DNA from: JANLTP01 sp031363055
Lineage (GTDB): Bacteria > Pseudomonadota > Gammaproteobacteria > Burkholderiales > Burkholderiaceae_E
Direction: 5' to 3'
Assembly (NCBI GenBank): GCA_031363055.1
Contig: JANLTP010000133.1
Span: 1 to 31,755 of the forward strand
Length of the DNA: 31,755 nt
The notes below the pieces were generated by a model. The model had not been told where the DNA came from. It saw nothing but the letters and a program-made list of their open reading frames with translations, and ran no database searches. A program made the position numbers and the translations under genes. Shown here one piece after another: positions 16,330-26,000 of this stretch. Positions within the stretch are counted from its first letter, which is position 1; each line of letters opens with the position of its first letter.

Positions 16330-16356
16330 GAATTTCAGTAAATTCGGAAATTTTTT
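16330..16356 (+). terminator. Possible weak terminator after the CoxL-like gene
   Basis: GAATTT (16330-16335) and AAATTC (16340-16345) form a perfect 6-bp AT-rich stem with a 4-nt loop, followed by GG and an AAATTTTTT run. A second GC-rich inverted repeat (AAGCCCGA/TCGGGTTT) lies at 16242-16259 without a T-tract. Stem energy looks low, so the call is tentative. Confidence 0.3.
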
Positions 16357-16394
16357 CTATCCAATGTCGTGTGCGGGCGCTAAATTGAACGAGT

Positions 16395-16423
16395 TTGAAT
16401 CCGTTAAAAATGCGCTCTTTAAT
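16395..16423 (+). promoter_or_regulatory. Sigma70-like promoter candidate upstream of the NRPS genes
   Basis: TTGAAT (16395-16400), a 17-nt spacer and TTTAAT (16418-16423, five of six matches to TATAAT) lie in an AT-rich pocket of the 280-bp gap after the CoxL-like gene. Transcription would start near 16430, giving a leader of about 60 nt before the NRPS GTG at 16494. Confidence 0.45.
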
Positions 16424-16493
16424 CATCCGCCAAATCAATCCTCGTGCCTTTTGACCTGAACCCAGCCAGCCAGATCGTGAATCAGGTGCAGCA

Positions 16494-19400
16494 GTGACTG
16501 ACACTGCGCCACGAGTGGTTGACTCGTATCCGCTTTCGTACACTCAGGCGGGAATGCTGTACCACGCTGTCAGCGAGGCAGGCAGCGGCGTCGATATTGA
16601 GCAAATCGTCATCAGGTTGCGCGAGCGCTTGGACGAGGCTCTGTTTGTGCGCGCCTGGAACGAGGTATTGCAGCGTCACACGATTCTGCGTACTCGCTTT
16701 CGCTGGGTAGGCGTACCGGAGTTTCGGCAGGAAGTGGTCGAACACGCCAGCCTTCCAGTGCAGCGAGTCGACTGGAGTTCGCTTGCGCCAGCGCAGCAAG
16801 AAAAGCGATTTACGGCGCAGCTTGCCGCGGATCGGCGCGAAGACTTTGACCTCACGCGGGCACCGTCGATGCGCCTTTTTATGGCTCGCCTGGATGCCGA
16901 TGACCACCAAGTCATATGGACCTTCCACCATGCGTTGCTGGATGGCCGTTCGTTCCCTGTCGTGTTACGCGAAGTCTTTGAAATACATGCGGCGTTGCAA
17001 CGGGGTGAGACGGCGACGCTTGCCGAGCCGCGCCCGTATCGCGAGTACATCGATTGGCACCAGTCGCTGAATCTGGATGGCGCGCAGGCTTATTGGAGCA
17101 AGCTGCTGCACGGCTTTCACGCCGCGACCCCTTTTAACGTTGATGTGGCTGACGAACCTGCGCGCGAGCCTGGCGGTTCGACTCAGCAGCGCCTTTCAAG
17201 ACAGGTGACTGCGGCACTGCGCAGCCGAGCCAGCGCCATCGGCGTCACGGTCAACACCTTGCTGCAAGGCGCCTGGGCCCTGCTGCTGCACCGTTACAGC
17301 GGTGAGTCCGACCTTGTGTTCGGCGCCACGCGAGCCGGTCGGACCACGGGTCTGGGCGACGGTGAGGGCCTGGTCGGCCTATTCATCAACACCTTACCGA
17401 TGCGCGTTCACGTCGACGGCGACCAGGATGTCGTTGAGTGGTTACGCGCCTTGCGCGAGCATCAATTACAGATGCGTCCCCACGAACATGCGCCGCTGGT
17501 AAAAGTGCAATCTTGGAGTACGGTCGCGCGCGGCAAGCCCTTGTTCGAGAGCCTGGTGGTCTATGACCATGACTCTCTCGACGCTCGGCTGCGGGCGCTC
17601 GGTGGAGCCTGGGAAACGCGGCATTTCGAATACATTGGGCAAACCAACTACCCGCTCGCGGTGATCGCCTATGGCGACGCCGAAATGCTCGTGCGGATCG
17701 AATATTCGCGACAGCGCTTTTCCGACCCAAGCATCGCGCGGATGCTCGGTCACCTGATCACGCTGCTGGAAGGACTGGCGAACGGAGCAGCAAGGCAGCT
17801 CAAGGAACTGTCGCTGCTGACGGCGGCAGAGCGTGCAAACCTGCTGGCCGACCCCGATTCGATGTGCACTGATCCGCGCCGGCCGGCGCTGCACGAATTG
17901 TTCGAGCAGCAAGTTGAACGCCGGCCCGATGCCATCGCGCTGACCGCGTTCGGAGCCGACGAAACACGCCGGGAGTTCAGTTATGCCGAGCTGAACCGGC
18001 GCGCCAACCGCGTAGCTCACCAGTTGCGTGCGCTGGGTGTCGTGCCCAACCAACTGGTGGGTCTGCGCACCGATCGTAATGCCGAACTCGTGATCGGCCT
18101 GCTGGCCATCCTCAAGGCCGGCGGCGCCTACCTGCCGCTCGACCCGGTGTATCCAAGGGAGCGCATCGCTTTCATGCTCGAAGACTCTGGAGCGGCCGTC
18201 GTGCTGTCGCAAACCAGCCTGAAGGCGGGGCTGGCTGGTATCAATGTCCGGGTCATCTGTCTGGACGAGCCGATCGGTGCCGGTATTGCGGCCGACGCCA
18301 ACCCAAGCTTTGCGGCCGACGGCAACCCGAGCCCGATGAGCGGCGCCGACGATCTAGCCTACGTCATTTACACCTCGGGTTCGACCGGCAAACCGAAGGG
18401 TGTGCTGATCACTCATCACAATGTCGCGCGGCTGTTTGCCGCCACCGAGCCTTGGTACCACTTCAACGAGCGCGACGTTTGGACCTTGTTCCACTCCTAT
18501 GCGTTCGATTTTTCGGTTTGGGAGTTGTGGGGCGCGCTGCTGTACGGCGGCCGCGTGGTCGCTGTCTCAATCGATACCAGCCGCAGCACCGACGCCTTCC
18601 GCGAGTTGCTGCTGCGCGAGCAGGTCACAGTACTGAACCAGACACCTACGGCATTTCGCCAGTTGATCGATGCCGATGCCGCGCAGCCGAAGGCGGCGTT
18701 TGCGCTGCGCTACGTAATCTTTGGCGGTGAGGCACTCGAATTGCAGAGTCTGCGGCCCTGGTTCGAGCGCCATGGCGACCAGTCGCCGCAACTGATCAAC
18801 ATGTATGGCATCACCGAGACCACCGTGCATGTGACGTACCGGCCGATCACCCTCGCCGATCTTGACGCCGGGGCCGGCAGCGTCATCGGGGTACCGATCC
18901 CGGACCTGAAAATTTACTTGCTCGACGCACACGGCGAGCCCGCGCCAATCGGTGTACCGGCGGAGATTTACGTCGCGGGCGGCGGTGTCGCGCAGGGGTA
19001 CCTGAATCGCCCGGAACTCACCGCCCAGCGCTTCCTGCGCGACCCGTTTCAGAGCGATCCGAAAGCGCGTATTTATCGCACCGGCGATCTGGCGCGGCGC
19101 CTGGAAAACGGCGACATCGAATACCTGGGGCGCATCGACCAGCAGGTCAAGATCCGCGGCTTTCGCATCGAGCTGGGCGAGATCGAAGCTCATATTTTGA
19201 AGCACCCTCAGGTGCGCCAGGTAGCGGTGATCGCGCGCGAGGACGTTGCGGGCGACAAGCGCTTGGTGGCCTACCTGGTGTGTCCTGGCCAGGACGACCA
19301 GCACGACGAGCACAACGAGCACAACGAGCACGACGGGCAGGACGAGCAAGGCCAGCCGGGCCAGATCGTCGAGCAACTGCGCCTGTGCATCCGTGCCGCG

Positions 19401-22400
19401 CTGCCCGACTACATGATGCCGGCGCACTTTGTGCTACTGCCGGTGTTGCCGTTGACACAAAACGGCAAGCTCGATCGCGCCGCGCTACCCGCGCCGGTGG
19501 TTTTGCGTTCGGACAGTGACAAGCCGTTCGTCGCGCCGCGCAACGCCACCGAGCGAACCATCGCCGCCGTGTGGCAAACGGTGCTTCGTGTCGAGCGCGT
19601 TAGCGTCGACGACCATTTCTTTGAGCTGGGCGGTGACTCGATCCTCAGCATCCAGGTGATCGCGCGTTGTCGAGCGCAAGGCGTTCAATTCACACCCAAA
19701 GACCTGTTCAATCGGCCAACCATCGCCCTGCTTGCCGGAGTGGTGCGCGCCGCACCGGTTGCCACCCATGTGTCCCACGAACCCGTCAGCGGCGCGGTGC
19801 CTCTGACGCCTATTCAGGTCTGGTTCTTCGAACAGCAGTTCGCCGATCCACAGCATTGGAACCAGGCATTTATGTTCGGCGTGCCGGCCGGGCTCGATCT
19901 GCAAGCGCTCGAAGTCGCGCTGCGCGGGCTGCTGTCGCGCCACGACGTATTGCGCATGCGCTACCACCAGGACGCCGCCGGCCGACTGCTGCAACAGTAC
20001 GGTGCCGACGATTCGAATCTACACTTGGGTCGCATCGACTTGTCGGGCGTTGCCACCGACCACCGAACTGCGGCCATCGAGGCGGCTGCCACTGCCGAGC
20101 AGGCCACACTCAGCCTGCAGACCGGGCCGTTGCTGCGCGCGGTCCACTTCCATCTCGGCGCAAAACTTCGCGGCCGTCTGCTGCTGGCCGTCCATCATCT
20201 GGTGGTTGACGGCGTGTCGTGGCGTGTGTTGTGTGAGGATCTGGAAACCTTGTATAGAGCCTCGGCCGGCGGCGCTGTTGCGTCGCTGCCCGAGAAAACC
20301 AGCTCATTTCAAACCTGGGCCAAAGCCCTGCACGAGCATGCGCGAGGTGTGGCGGTGCAAGCAACGTTCTCGGACTGGCAAGCGCTCGCGGCCAAGCCGG
20401 TGTTGAAGCTGGCGCACCATGCTGCCGGGCAAGCACCGTTCGCTGCCGAGGGCAAGCTGATCAGACGCTTGTCCCGCGAAGACACACGGGCGCTATTACA
20501 GCGGCTTCCGGCAGTGTTTCAAACCCAGATCAACGACGTGCTGTTGACGGCACTGGCACGTGCCCTGCAACGTTCGACGGCAAACACAACGCTGCGGATC
20601 GATCTCGAAGGACACGGCCGCGAACACCTGGTCGACGGCGTCGATGTCTCGCGCACCGTCGGCTGGTTCACGACGCTATTTCCAATCGCGCTCGACATTG
20701 ATCCGGGCAACGATATGGTCGACACCTTGTTGACGGTCAAGGATCAGTTGCAACACATTCCGGATCGCGGCCTGAGCTACGGCCTGCTGCGCTACCTGTC
20801 GAGCGACGCCGCCGTGCGTGATGGCCTGGCCCGCTTGGCGCCATCGCCGGTGCTGTTCAACTATCTAGGCCAGTTCGATGCAATCGTCGCCGATTCAGCG
20901 TTGTTCAGTTTCGCCAGCGAATCCACCGGTCCGTGGCGCAGCCCACGCGCACGGCGCACCCACGCGCTGGAGATCATTGCCGTCGTGCGTAACGGGCAAC
21001 TCGAAATGGCCTGGCATCACGATGCCGAGGCGCAGCACGAGGCGTCGATCGCGCAACTCGCCGACGACATGCTGGCCGGCCTGCTCGAACTGATTGGCAA
21101 CGCGACGTCGTCGCAGCGGCGCGCGCGGGCTCCGGTCGACTTCCCGTTGGCCAGGCTCGACGCTGCTCGCCTGACGCGACTTGCCGTCCGGTATCCGCAG
21201 CTCGACGACGTCTATCCGCTGACGCCGATGCAGCGCTTGTTCTTCGCGATGGAAAACTCGCCAGCCAATCCAGGCTTCGAACAGTGGCACTTTCGCCTTG
21301 ACGGCTCGCTCGATCCGGCACTGTTGCGGCGGGCGATCGAAGCGGTGATCGAACGCCATGTCATGTTGCGTACGGCCTTTGTCGATGACGGTGGCGCCGA
21401 ACCGCTGCAGATTGTCTCGGCCGGCGCTGCGCTGCCATGGTCCTACGAAGATTGGCGGGACAGCCCCGCTGCCGAACAAACCGAACGCTTGAGCGCATTG
21501 CTGGCGTCAGATGCGCGTGTCCGCTTCGATCTCGCTCAGGCACCGCTGATGCGCGTGGCATTGCGGCGCGTCGCCGACCAGTCGTATCAATTCGTATGGA
21601 GCACACACCACCTGTACATCGACGGTTGGTCCTGGCCGATCGTCTTCGGCGACCTGTCTCGGGCCTATGCAGCCCATGAGGCAGGCGGAACGCCCTGGCG
21701 GGATCAGGCCCTGCCGTTCAAGCGCTACGTCCAGTGGCTGGCTGTCGAAGCGCCAGATTCGCAAGACTTCTGGACAGCACAGCTCGCCGGGCTTTCCGCC
21801 CCGACGCCGTTCATGCTGAGCGCGCCGGCCGTGGCATCGATGGCGCCCGATTCGATGACGCGCGATTCGATGACGTCCGATTCGATCACGTCCGATTCAA
21901 ATACGCGCGATTCGACCGAGTCCTTTGCCGAAGTGCTGACCAGCCTGCCGGTGGCCACAACCGACGCATTGCAGAACTTCGCGCGCGGTTCACTGGTTAC
22001 CTTGAGTGCCGTATTCAACGCGGCCTGGGCGCTATCGCTCGCGCACTACAGCGGCGCCAACAGTGTGGTTTTCGGCGCGGCGTTTTCCGGCCGGCCGGCG
22101 GATATTGCGGGTATTGAAGTGATGGTCGGGCCTTGCGTCAACAACTTGCCGGTGCGCGTCGAAGTCGAGCCGGCCGCTGAGCTCAAACCCTGGCTCACCT
22201 CGATCCAGCAGCGCCAGTTCGATATCGGCCAACATCAATACGCGCAACTGGAGCAGATACAACAGTGGGCCGGGATCGCGTGGCGGCATCGGCTGTTCGA
22301 CAGCCTGGTCGTATTTCAGAACTATCAGATCGATGACAACGCCCGCAGGGTCGGTGGCAACGTTCGCAGCACGTTGATTTCTGCGCCTGAAACAACCAAC

Positions 22401-23000
22401 TATCCGCTGACGCTGGCGGTGTCAGTCGAGCAGCAAATGCGGATTCGATTGATCTTCAAATCCGTCGCGTTGGCTCGTGCCGACGTGGAACAGTTCGCTC
22501 AAGATCTGTCGAGTGTTTTGTCGGCGATGGCGGCGTCTGAAACCGCGCCTGGCACCGCGTCAGGCGCGAGGACTGTCGGCGACATCCTGGCTGCGCTTCC
22601 TGCCAGGTCACGCCGCAAAGCCGATGAATTCGCGGCGGCCCGCGCGATCGTGCGTCGCAGCGTTTTTGCGGCGCCCGCGAGCGGCGCGGAACGTGCAATC
22701 GCTGAGCTGTGGCAGCAATTGTTCGGTGTCGACGCGGTGTCGCTCGACGACAATTTCTTCGATCTCGGCGGGCATTCAGTGCTGCTGGTGCAAGCCCACG
22801 CCAGGCTGAAAGTCAGCATGCGCACCGATCTGCCGATCGTTGCCCTTCTGCAATACCCGACTGTGCGCTCTCTGGCCCATTACCTCGGCGGCGGCGCCGA
22901 TGCCGACCGGCAAAAGGCGGCGAGCAACATCATGGATCGCGCACAAAAACAACGTGAGGCGCAGATGCGCCATCGCAAAATCGCCGGAAAGCACCAGTAG
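16494..23000 (+). CDS. Nonribosomal peptide synthetase, C-A-PCP-E-C-PCP
   Basis: A 2168-residue NRPS, presumably cytosolic. Domain order is C1 (about 10-445, HHALLDG 145-151), A1 (466-1003, YTSGSTGKPKG 626-636, K992 in NGKLDR), PCP1 (LGGDS, S1049), E (1098-1545), C2 (1570-2030, HHLYIDG 1705-1711) and PCP2 (LGGHS, S2095). All catalytic motifs I could check are intact. A1 should load threonine, and E would then epimerise it. The second C-PCP pair lacks an A domain. The protein starts with a C domain, so it is either lipo-initiating or receives an upstream chain from a protein outside the window. It starts at GTG 16494 with no strong ribosome site. Two tandem repeats sit in loops. The hybrid PKS/NRPS gene begins 2 bp after the stop, so the two are clearly one assembly line. 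Confidence 0.95.
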   Translation: MTDTAPRVVDSYPLSYTQAGMLYHAVSEAGSGVDIEQIVIRLRERLDEALFVRAWNEVLQRHTILRTRFRWVGVPEFRQEVVEHASLPVQRVDWSSLAPAQQEKRFTAQLAADRREDFDLTRAPSMRLFMARLDADDHQVIWTFHHALLDGRSFPVVLREVFEIHAALQRGETATLAEPRPYREYIDWHQSLNLDGAQAYWSKLLHGFHAATPFNVDVADEPAREPGGSTQQRLSRQVTAALRSRASAIGVTVNTLLQGAWALLLHRYSGESDLVFGATRAGRTTGLGDGEGLVGLFINTLPMRVHVDGDQDVVEWLRALREHQLQMRPHEHAPLVKVQSWSTVARGKPLFESLVVYDHDSLDARLRALGGAWETRHFEYIGQTNYPLAVIAYGDAEMLVRIEYSRQRFSDPSIARMLGHLITLLEGLANGAARQLKELSLLTAAERANLLADPDSMCTDPRRPALHELFEQQVERRPDAIALTAFGADETRREFSYAELNRRANRVAHQLRALGVVPNQLVGLRTDRNAELVIGLLAILKAGGAYLPLDPVYPRERIAFMLEDSGAAVVLSQTSLKAGLAGINVRVICLDEPIGAGIAADANPSFAADGNPSPMSGADDLAYVIYTSGSTGKPKGVLITHHNVARLFAATEPWYHFNERDVWTLFHSYAFDFSVWELWGALLYGGRVVAVSIDTSRSTDAFRELLLREQVTVLNQTPTAFRQLIDADAAQPKAAFALRYVIFGGEALELQSLRPWFERHGDQSPQLINMYGITETTVHVTYRPITLADLDAGAGSVIGVPIPDLKIYLLDAHGEPAPIGVPAEIYVAGGGVAQGYLNRPELTAQRFLRDPFQSDPKARIYRTGDLARRLENGDIEYLGRIDQQVKIRGFRIELGEIEAHILKHPQVRQVAVIAREDVAGDKRLVAYLVCPGQDDQHDEHNEHNEHDGQDEQGQPGQIVEQLRLCIRAALPDYMMPAHFVLLPVLPLTQNGKLDRAALPAPVVLRSDSDKPFVAPRNATERTIAAVWQTVLRVERVSVDDHFFELGGDSILSIQVIARCRAQGVQFTPKDLFNRPTIALLAGVVRAAPVATHVSHEPVSGAVPLTPIQVWFFEQQFADPQHWNQAFMFGVPAGLDLQALEVALRGLLSRHDVLRMRYHQDAAGRLLQQYGADDSNLHLGRIDLSGVATDHRTAAIEAAATAEQATLSLQTGPLLRAVHFHLGAKLRGRLLLAVHHLVVDGVSWRVLCEDLETLYRASAGGAVASLPEKTSSFQTWAKALHEHARGVAVQATFSDWQALAAKPVLKLAHHAAGQAPFAAEGKLIRRLSREDTRALLQRLPAVFQTQINDVLLTALARALQRSTANTTLRIDLEGHGREHLVDGVDVSRTVGWFTTLFPIALDIDPGNDMVDTLLTVKDQLQHIPDRGLSYGLLRYLSSDAAVRDGLARLAPSPVLFNYLGQFDAIVADSALFSFASESTGPWRSPRARRTHALEIIAVVRNGQLEMAWHHDAEAQHEASIAQLADDMLAGLLELIGNATSSQRRARAPVDFPLARLDAARLTRLAVRYPQLDDVYPLTPMQRLFFAMENSPANPGFEQWHFRLDGSLDPALLRRAIEAVIERHVMLRTAFVDDGGAEPLQIVSAGAALPWSYEDWRDSPAAEQTERLSALLASDARVRFDLAQAPLMRVALRRVADQSYQFVWSTHHLYIDGWSWPIVFGDLSRAYAAHEAGGTPWRDQALPFKRYVQWLAVEAPDSQDFWTAQLAGLSAPTPFMLSAPAVASMAPDSMTRDSMTSDSITSDSNTRDSTESFAEVLTSLPVATTDALQNFARGSLVTLSAVFNAAWALSLAHYSGANSVVFGAAFSGRPADIAGIEVMVGPCVNNLPVRVEVEPAAELKPWLTSIQQRQFDIGQHQYAQLEQIQQWAGIAWRHRLFDSLVVFQNYQIDDNARRVGGNVRSTLISAPETTNYPLTLAVSVEQQMRIRLIFKSVALARADVEQFAQDLSSVLSAMAASETAPGTASGARTVGDILAALPARSRRKADEFAAARAIVRRSVFAAPASGAERAIAELWQQLFGVDAVSLDDNFFDLGGHSVLLVQAHARLKVSMRTDLPIVALLQYPTVRSLAHYLGGGADADRQKAASNIMDRAQKQREAQMRHRKIAGKHQ
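16521..21130 (+). other. NRPS module 1: C-A(Thr)-PCP-E
   Basis: The A1 specificity residues, aligned by hand to GrsA, are D672, F673, W676, N715, I742, G744, M770, V778 and H779, that is DFWNIGMVH. This is the standard threonine code. PCP1 has LGGDS, the version common before epimerisation domains. The E domain shows HHLVVDGVSW (H1234, H1235), DLEGHGRE, VGWFTTLFP (from V1389) and FNYLGQFD (N1456). If L-Thr is loaded the product residue is D-allo-threonine. Confidence 0.87.
19302..19337 (+). repeat. 9-bp tandem repeat coding a His/Asp/Asn/Glu-rich loop
   Basis: Four units of the cac(g/a)acgag type (19302-19337) encode HDEHNEHNEHDG in the A1 C-terminal subdomain, between the core motif GEIEAHI and the final NGKLDR. 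Usual A domains have a short loop there, so this is a lineage-specific expansion. Confidence 0.8.
21201..22883 (+). other. NRPS module 2: C-PCP without an adenylation domain
   Basis: C2 begins with DDVYPLTPMQRLFF and has the complete HHLYIDG motif. After its C-terminus (about residue 2030) a linker of roughly 30 residues leads straight to PCP2 (FFDLGGHSVLLVQ). There is no room for the roughly 500-residue A domain. C2 follows an E domain, so it should accept a D-configured donor. PCP2 must be loaded in trans, or the pair only passes the chain on. Confidence 0.87.
21849..21923 (+). repeat. Five-unit 15-bp tandem repeat inside C2
   Basis: Units of gattcgatgacgcgc type at 21849, 21864, 21879, 21894 and 21909 encode DS(M/I/N/T)(T/E)(R/S) five times (residues about 1786-1810). 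It lies in the inter-lobe region of the condensation domain and keeps the frame. The last two units have diverged. Confidence 0.92.
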
Positions 23001-23002
23001 AT

Positions 23003-26000
23003 ATGAGTTACTCAGACGCCTACGATCCGTTGGAGGGCATCGCCATCGTCGGCATGGCAGGCCGCTTTCCAGGTGCCCGCAGTGTTGCCGAGCTATGGCA
23101 AAACCTGCTGGCCGGGCGCGAGACCATCACCCGCTTCAGCGCCGACGAACTGGAACCCGCACATCCTGAAGACATGGAGGTTCGTAGTGAGTCAAGCTAC
23201 GTTCGTGCTCGCGGCGTACTGGCGGATGTCGAACAGTTCGATGAGCAATTCTTCGGCTTCAGCCCCAAGGAAGCCGCGGTGCTGGACCCACAGCAGCGGC
23301 TATTCCTCGAAGCAAGCTGGGAGGCGCTGGAGCACGCCGGCTACGACCCGAAGGCATTTGGCGGTCCGATCGGCGTGTTCGCCGGCGCGACGACCAATAG
23401 CTATTACTTGAACAACCTGCTGTCGCGGCGCGACGTGACCGACCAGCTCGGTCTGCTGTCGACACAAATGGCCAATCAGAATCAGTATATGGCGACGCGG
23501 GTAGCCTACAAGTTCGACCTCAAAGGCCCGGCGCTCAACATCCAGACCGCCTGCTCAACGTCGCTGGTCGCCGTCTGTACCGCCGTCCAGAGCTTGCAGT
23601 CCTATCAGTGCGACATGGCCTTGGCCGGTGGCGCGTCGGTTCAAGTACCACAAAAGGTTGGCTACTTGTACCAGGAGGGTTCGATTCTCGCACCCGACGG
23701 GCATTGCCGACCGTTTGATCGCGACGCCAGCGGCACGGTGTTCAGCAATGGCCTGGGCGTCGTCGTGTTGCGGCGCTTGCGCGATGCGATCGATGCTGGC
23801 GACACCATCTATGCCGTCATCAAGGGCGCCGCCCTTAACAATGACGGCAGTGCCAAGGTCAGCTTCACTGCGCCGAGTGTCGACGGCCACGCCCAGGTGA
23901 TCGCCATGGCGCAAGCACTCGCCGGCATCGACCCGCAGACGATTTCCTATGTCGAGGCACATGGTACCGGCACGGCGCTGGGCGACCCGATCGAGATCGC
24001 CGGGCTAACGCAGGCGTTTCGGGCCGGCGGCGCCACTGGCAACGGCTTTTGCGCGATCGGTTCGTTGAAATCCAATATCGGCCACCTCGACGCCGCCGCC
24101 GGCGTTGCCGGCCTGATCAAGGCCACGCTGGCGCTGCACACCAAGACCCTGCCGGCGAGCCTGAACTATGCATCGCCCAATCCAAAACTCGACATCGAGA
24201 ACACACCGTTCTTCGTCAACTCCACGCGGCGTGAATGGCCGGCTGGTGTCACCGCGCGCCGGGCCGGCGTCAGCTCGTTCGGCGTCGGCGGCACCAACGC
24301 CCATGTGGTGCTCGAAGAAGCGCCGCCGATTGAGCGCGGCGACACCGCGTCCAGGCCAGAACAATTGTTGTTGATTTCGGCCCGTGACGCCGACGCTTTG
24401 GAGCGTGCCGCAGTCCAACTGCGGACCGATCTCGAACAAAATCAAAGCACCGCGCTCGTCGACCTTGCCTACACCTCGCAGGTCGGGCGCCGCAGCTTTA
24501 GCCATCGACGTGCGCTGGTGTGCCGTAACCGCGACGATGCGATCGCACTGCTCCAGAGCGGCGATTCAAAGCGCGTGCATCAGTCCAGCCGGCAGACCAG
24601 CGACATAGGCGTTGCGTTCATGTTCCCGGGTCAAGGGGCGCAGTACGTCAACATGGGGCGCACGCTGTACGAGTCGGAACCGTTATTTCGCGAACAGATC
24701 GACGCTTGTGCGGCGGCGCTCAATCCATTGCTGGCTGTCGATTTACGGAGCATTTTGTACCCGGACGCCGCCGGCAGCGCGGCAGCGCAAGAACAGCTTA
24801 CGCAGACGGCGATCACCCAGCCAGCGCTGTTCGCGATCGAATACGCATTGGCGCAGTTGTGGCGCTCTTGGGGCATCACTCCGAAGGCCTTGATCGGCCA
24901 TAGCGTCGGCGAGTATGTGGCCGCGTGTATCGGCGGCACATTTGCTCGCGACGACGTGCTGGTGCTGCTGGCCAAGCGCGCCCGCTTGATGCAGCAAATG
25001 CCGTCCGGCGCGATGCTCGCGGTGCGCGCATCGGCAGCGCAGCTTCAGGCCGATCTTGGGCCGCGCATTGCCATCGCCGCATTGAATGCGCCGAACCTGA
25101 CGGTGGTCTCCGGCGATCACAAGGCCATCGCAGAACTCGCGGCGACTATGAGCGCCCGAGGGGTCGCCAGCCGCCTGCTGCCGACCTCGCACGCTTTTCA
25201 CTCGCCGATGATGGAGCCTATCGTTGCGCAGTTCATCGAGTTGGTGAAGAACACACCGCGTCAAGCGCCGACCTTGCCTTGGGTGTCCAGCTTGACCGGC
25301 AAGACCATCACCGACTCTGAAGCCATCGACCCGGTCTATTGGGCCCGGCAGTTGCGCGAGCCGGTGCGTTTTATGGAGGGTGTGGGCCAACTGTTCGACG
25401 CTCGGCTGGCGCTGATCGAAGTCGGGCCGGGTCAGGCGCTCACCAGCCTGGCGCGCCAGCATGCCGAGCGCAATACCGAGCAGTTGATCGTTACGTCATT
25501 GAACCCGGGCCAGGAATACGGCGCTGACATTGAGTATCTGCTGGCCGCCGCTGGCCAACTCTGGACCCGCGGCGTCATACTCGACTGGCCGCGCTTGCAC
25601 GGCGGCGCGCGCCGCCAGCGCGTGGCGTTGCCGACCTATCCTTTCTCGCGCCAGCGCCGCTGGGTCGAGCCGGCGCCGCAAAGCGCATCGGCTTCGAAGA
25701 CCAATGCCGCCACTATGCAGGACGTCGGCGCAGCGTTGGCGACGCTCCCGGTAACGATTTCCAACGCATCCGACCCGATCAACATGACCGAGAACCGTGT
25801 TGCCCGTCTCACTGGGCACTTGCAGACCCTGTTTGCCGAACTGTCTGGCATCGACGCCGCAGCATTGACCGCCAGCGCGGACTTTCTTGAACTCGGTCTC
25901 GATTCACTGTTCCTGACCCAGGCCAGCGGCGCGATCCAGAAACAGTTCGGCGCGAAGATTCCGATCCGCGTCTTGCTTGAAGACTGCTCAACACTGACGG

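Noticed and set aside
16214..16493. Riboswitch or small RNA upstream of the NRPS
   Set aside because: Only short weak hairpins and a promoter-like pair were seen; no known aptamer consensus was recognised.
21849..21923. CRISPR-like array
   Set aside because: Units are 15 bp, directly adjacent without spacers, and in frame within a condensation domain.
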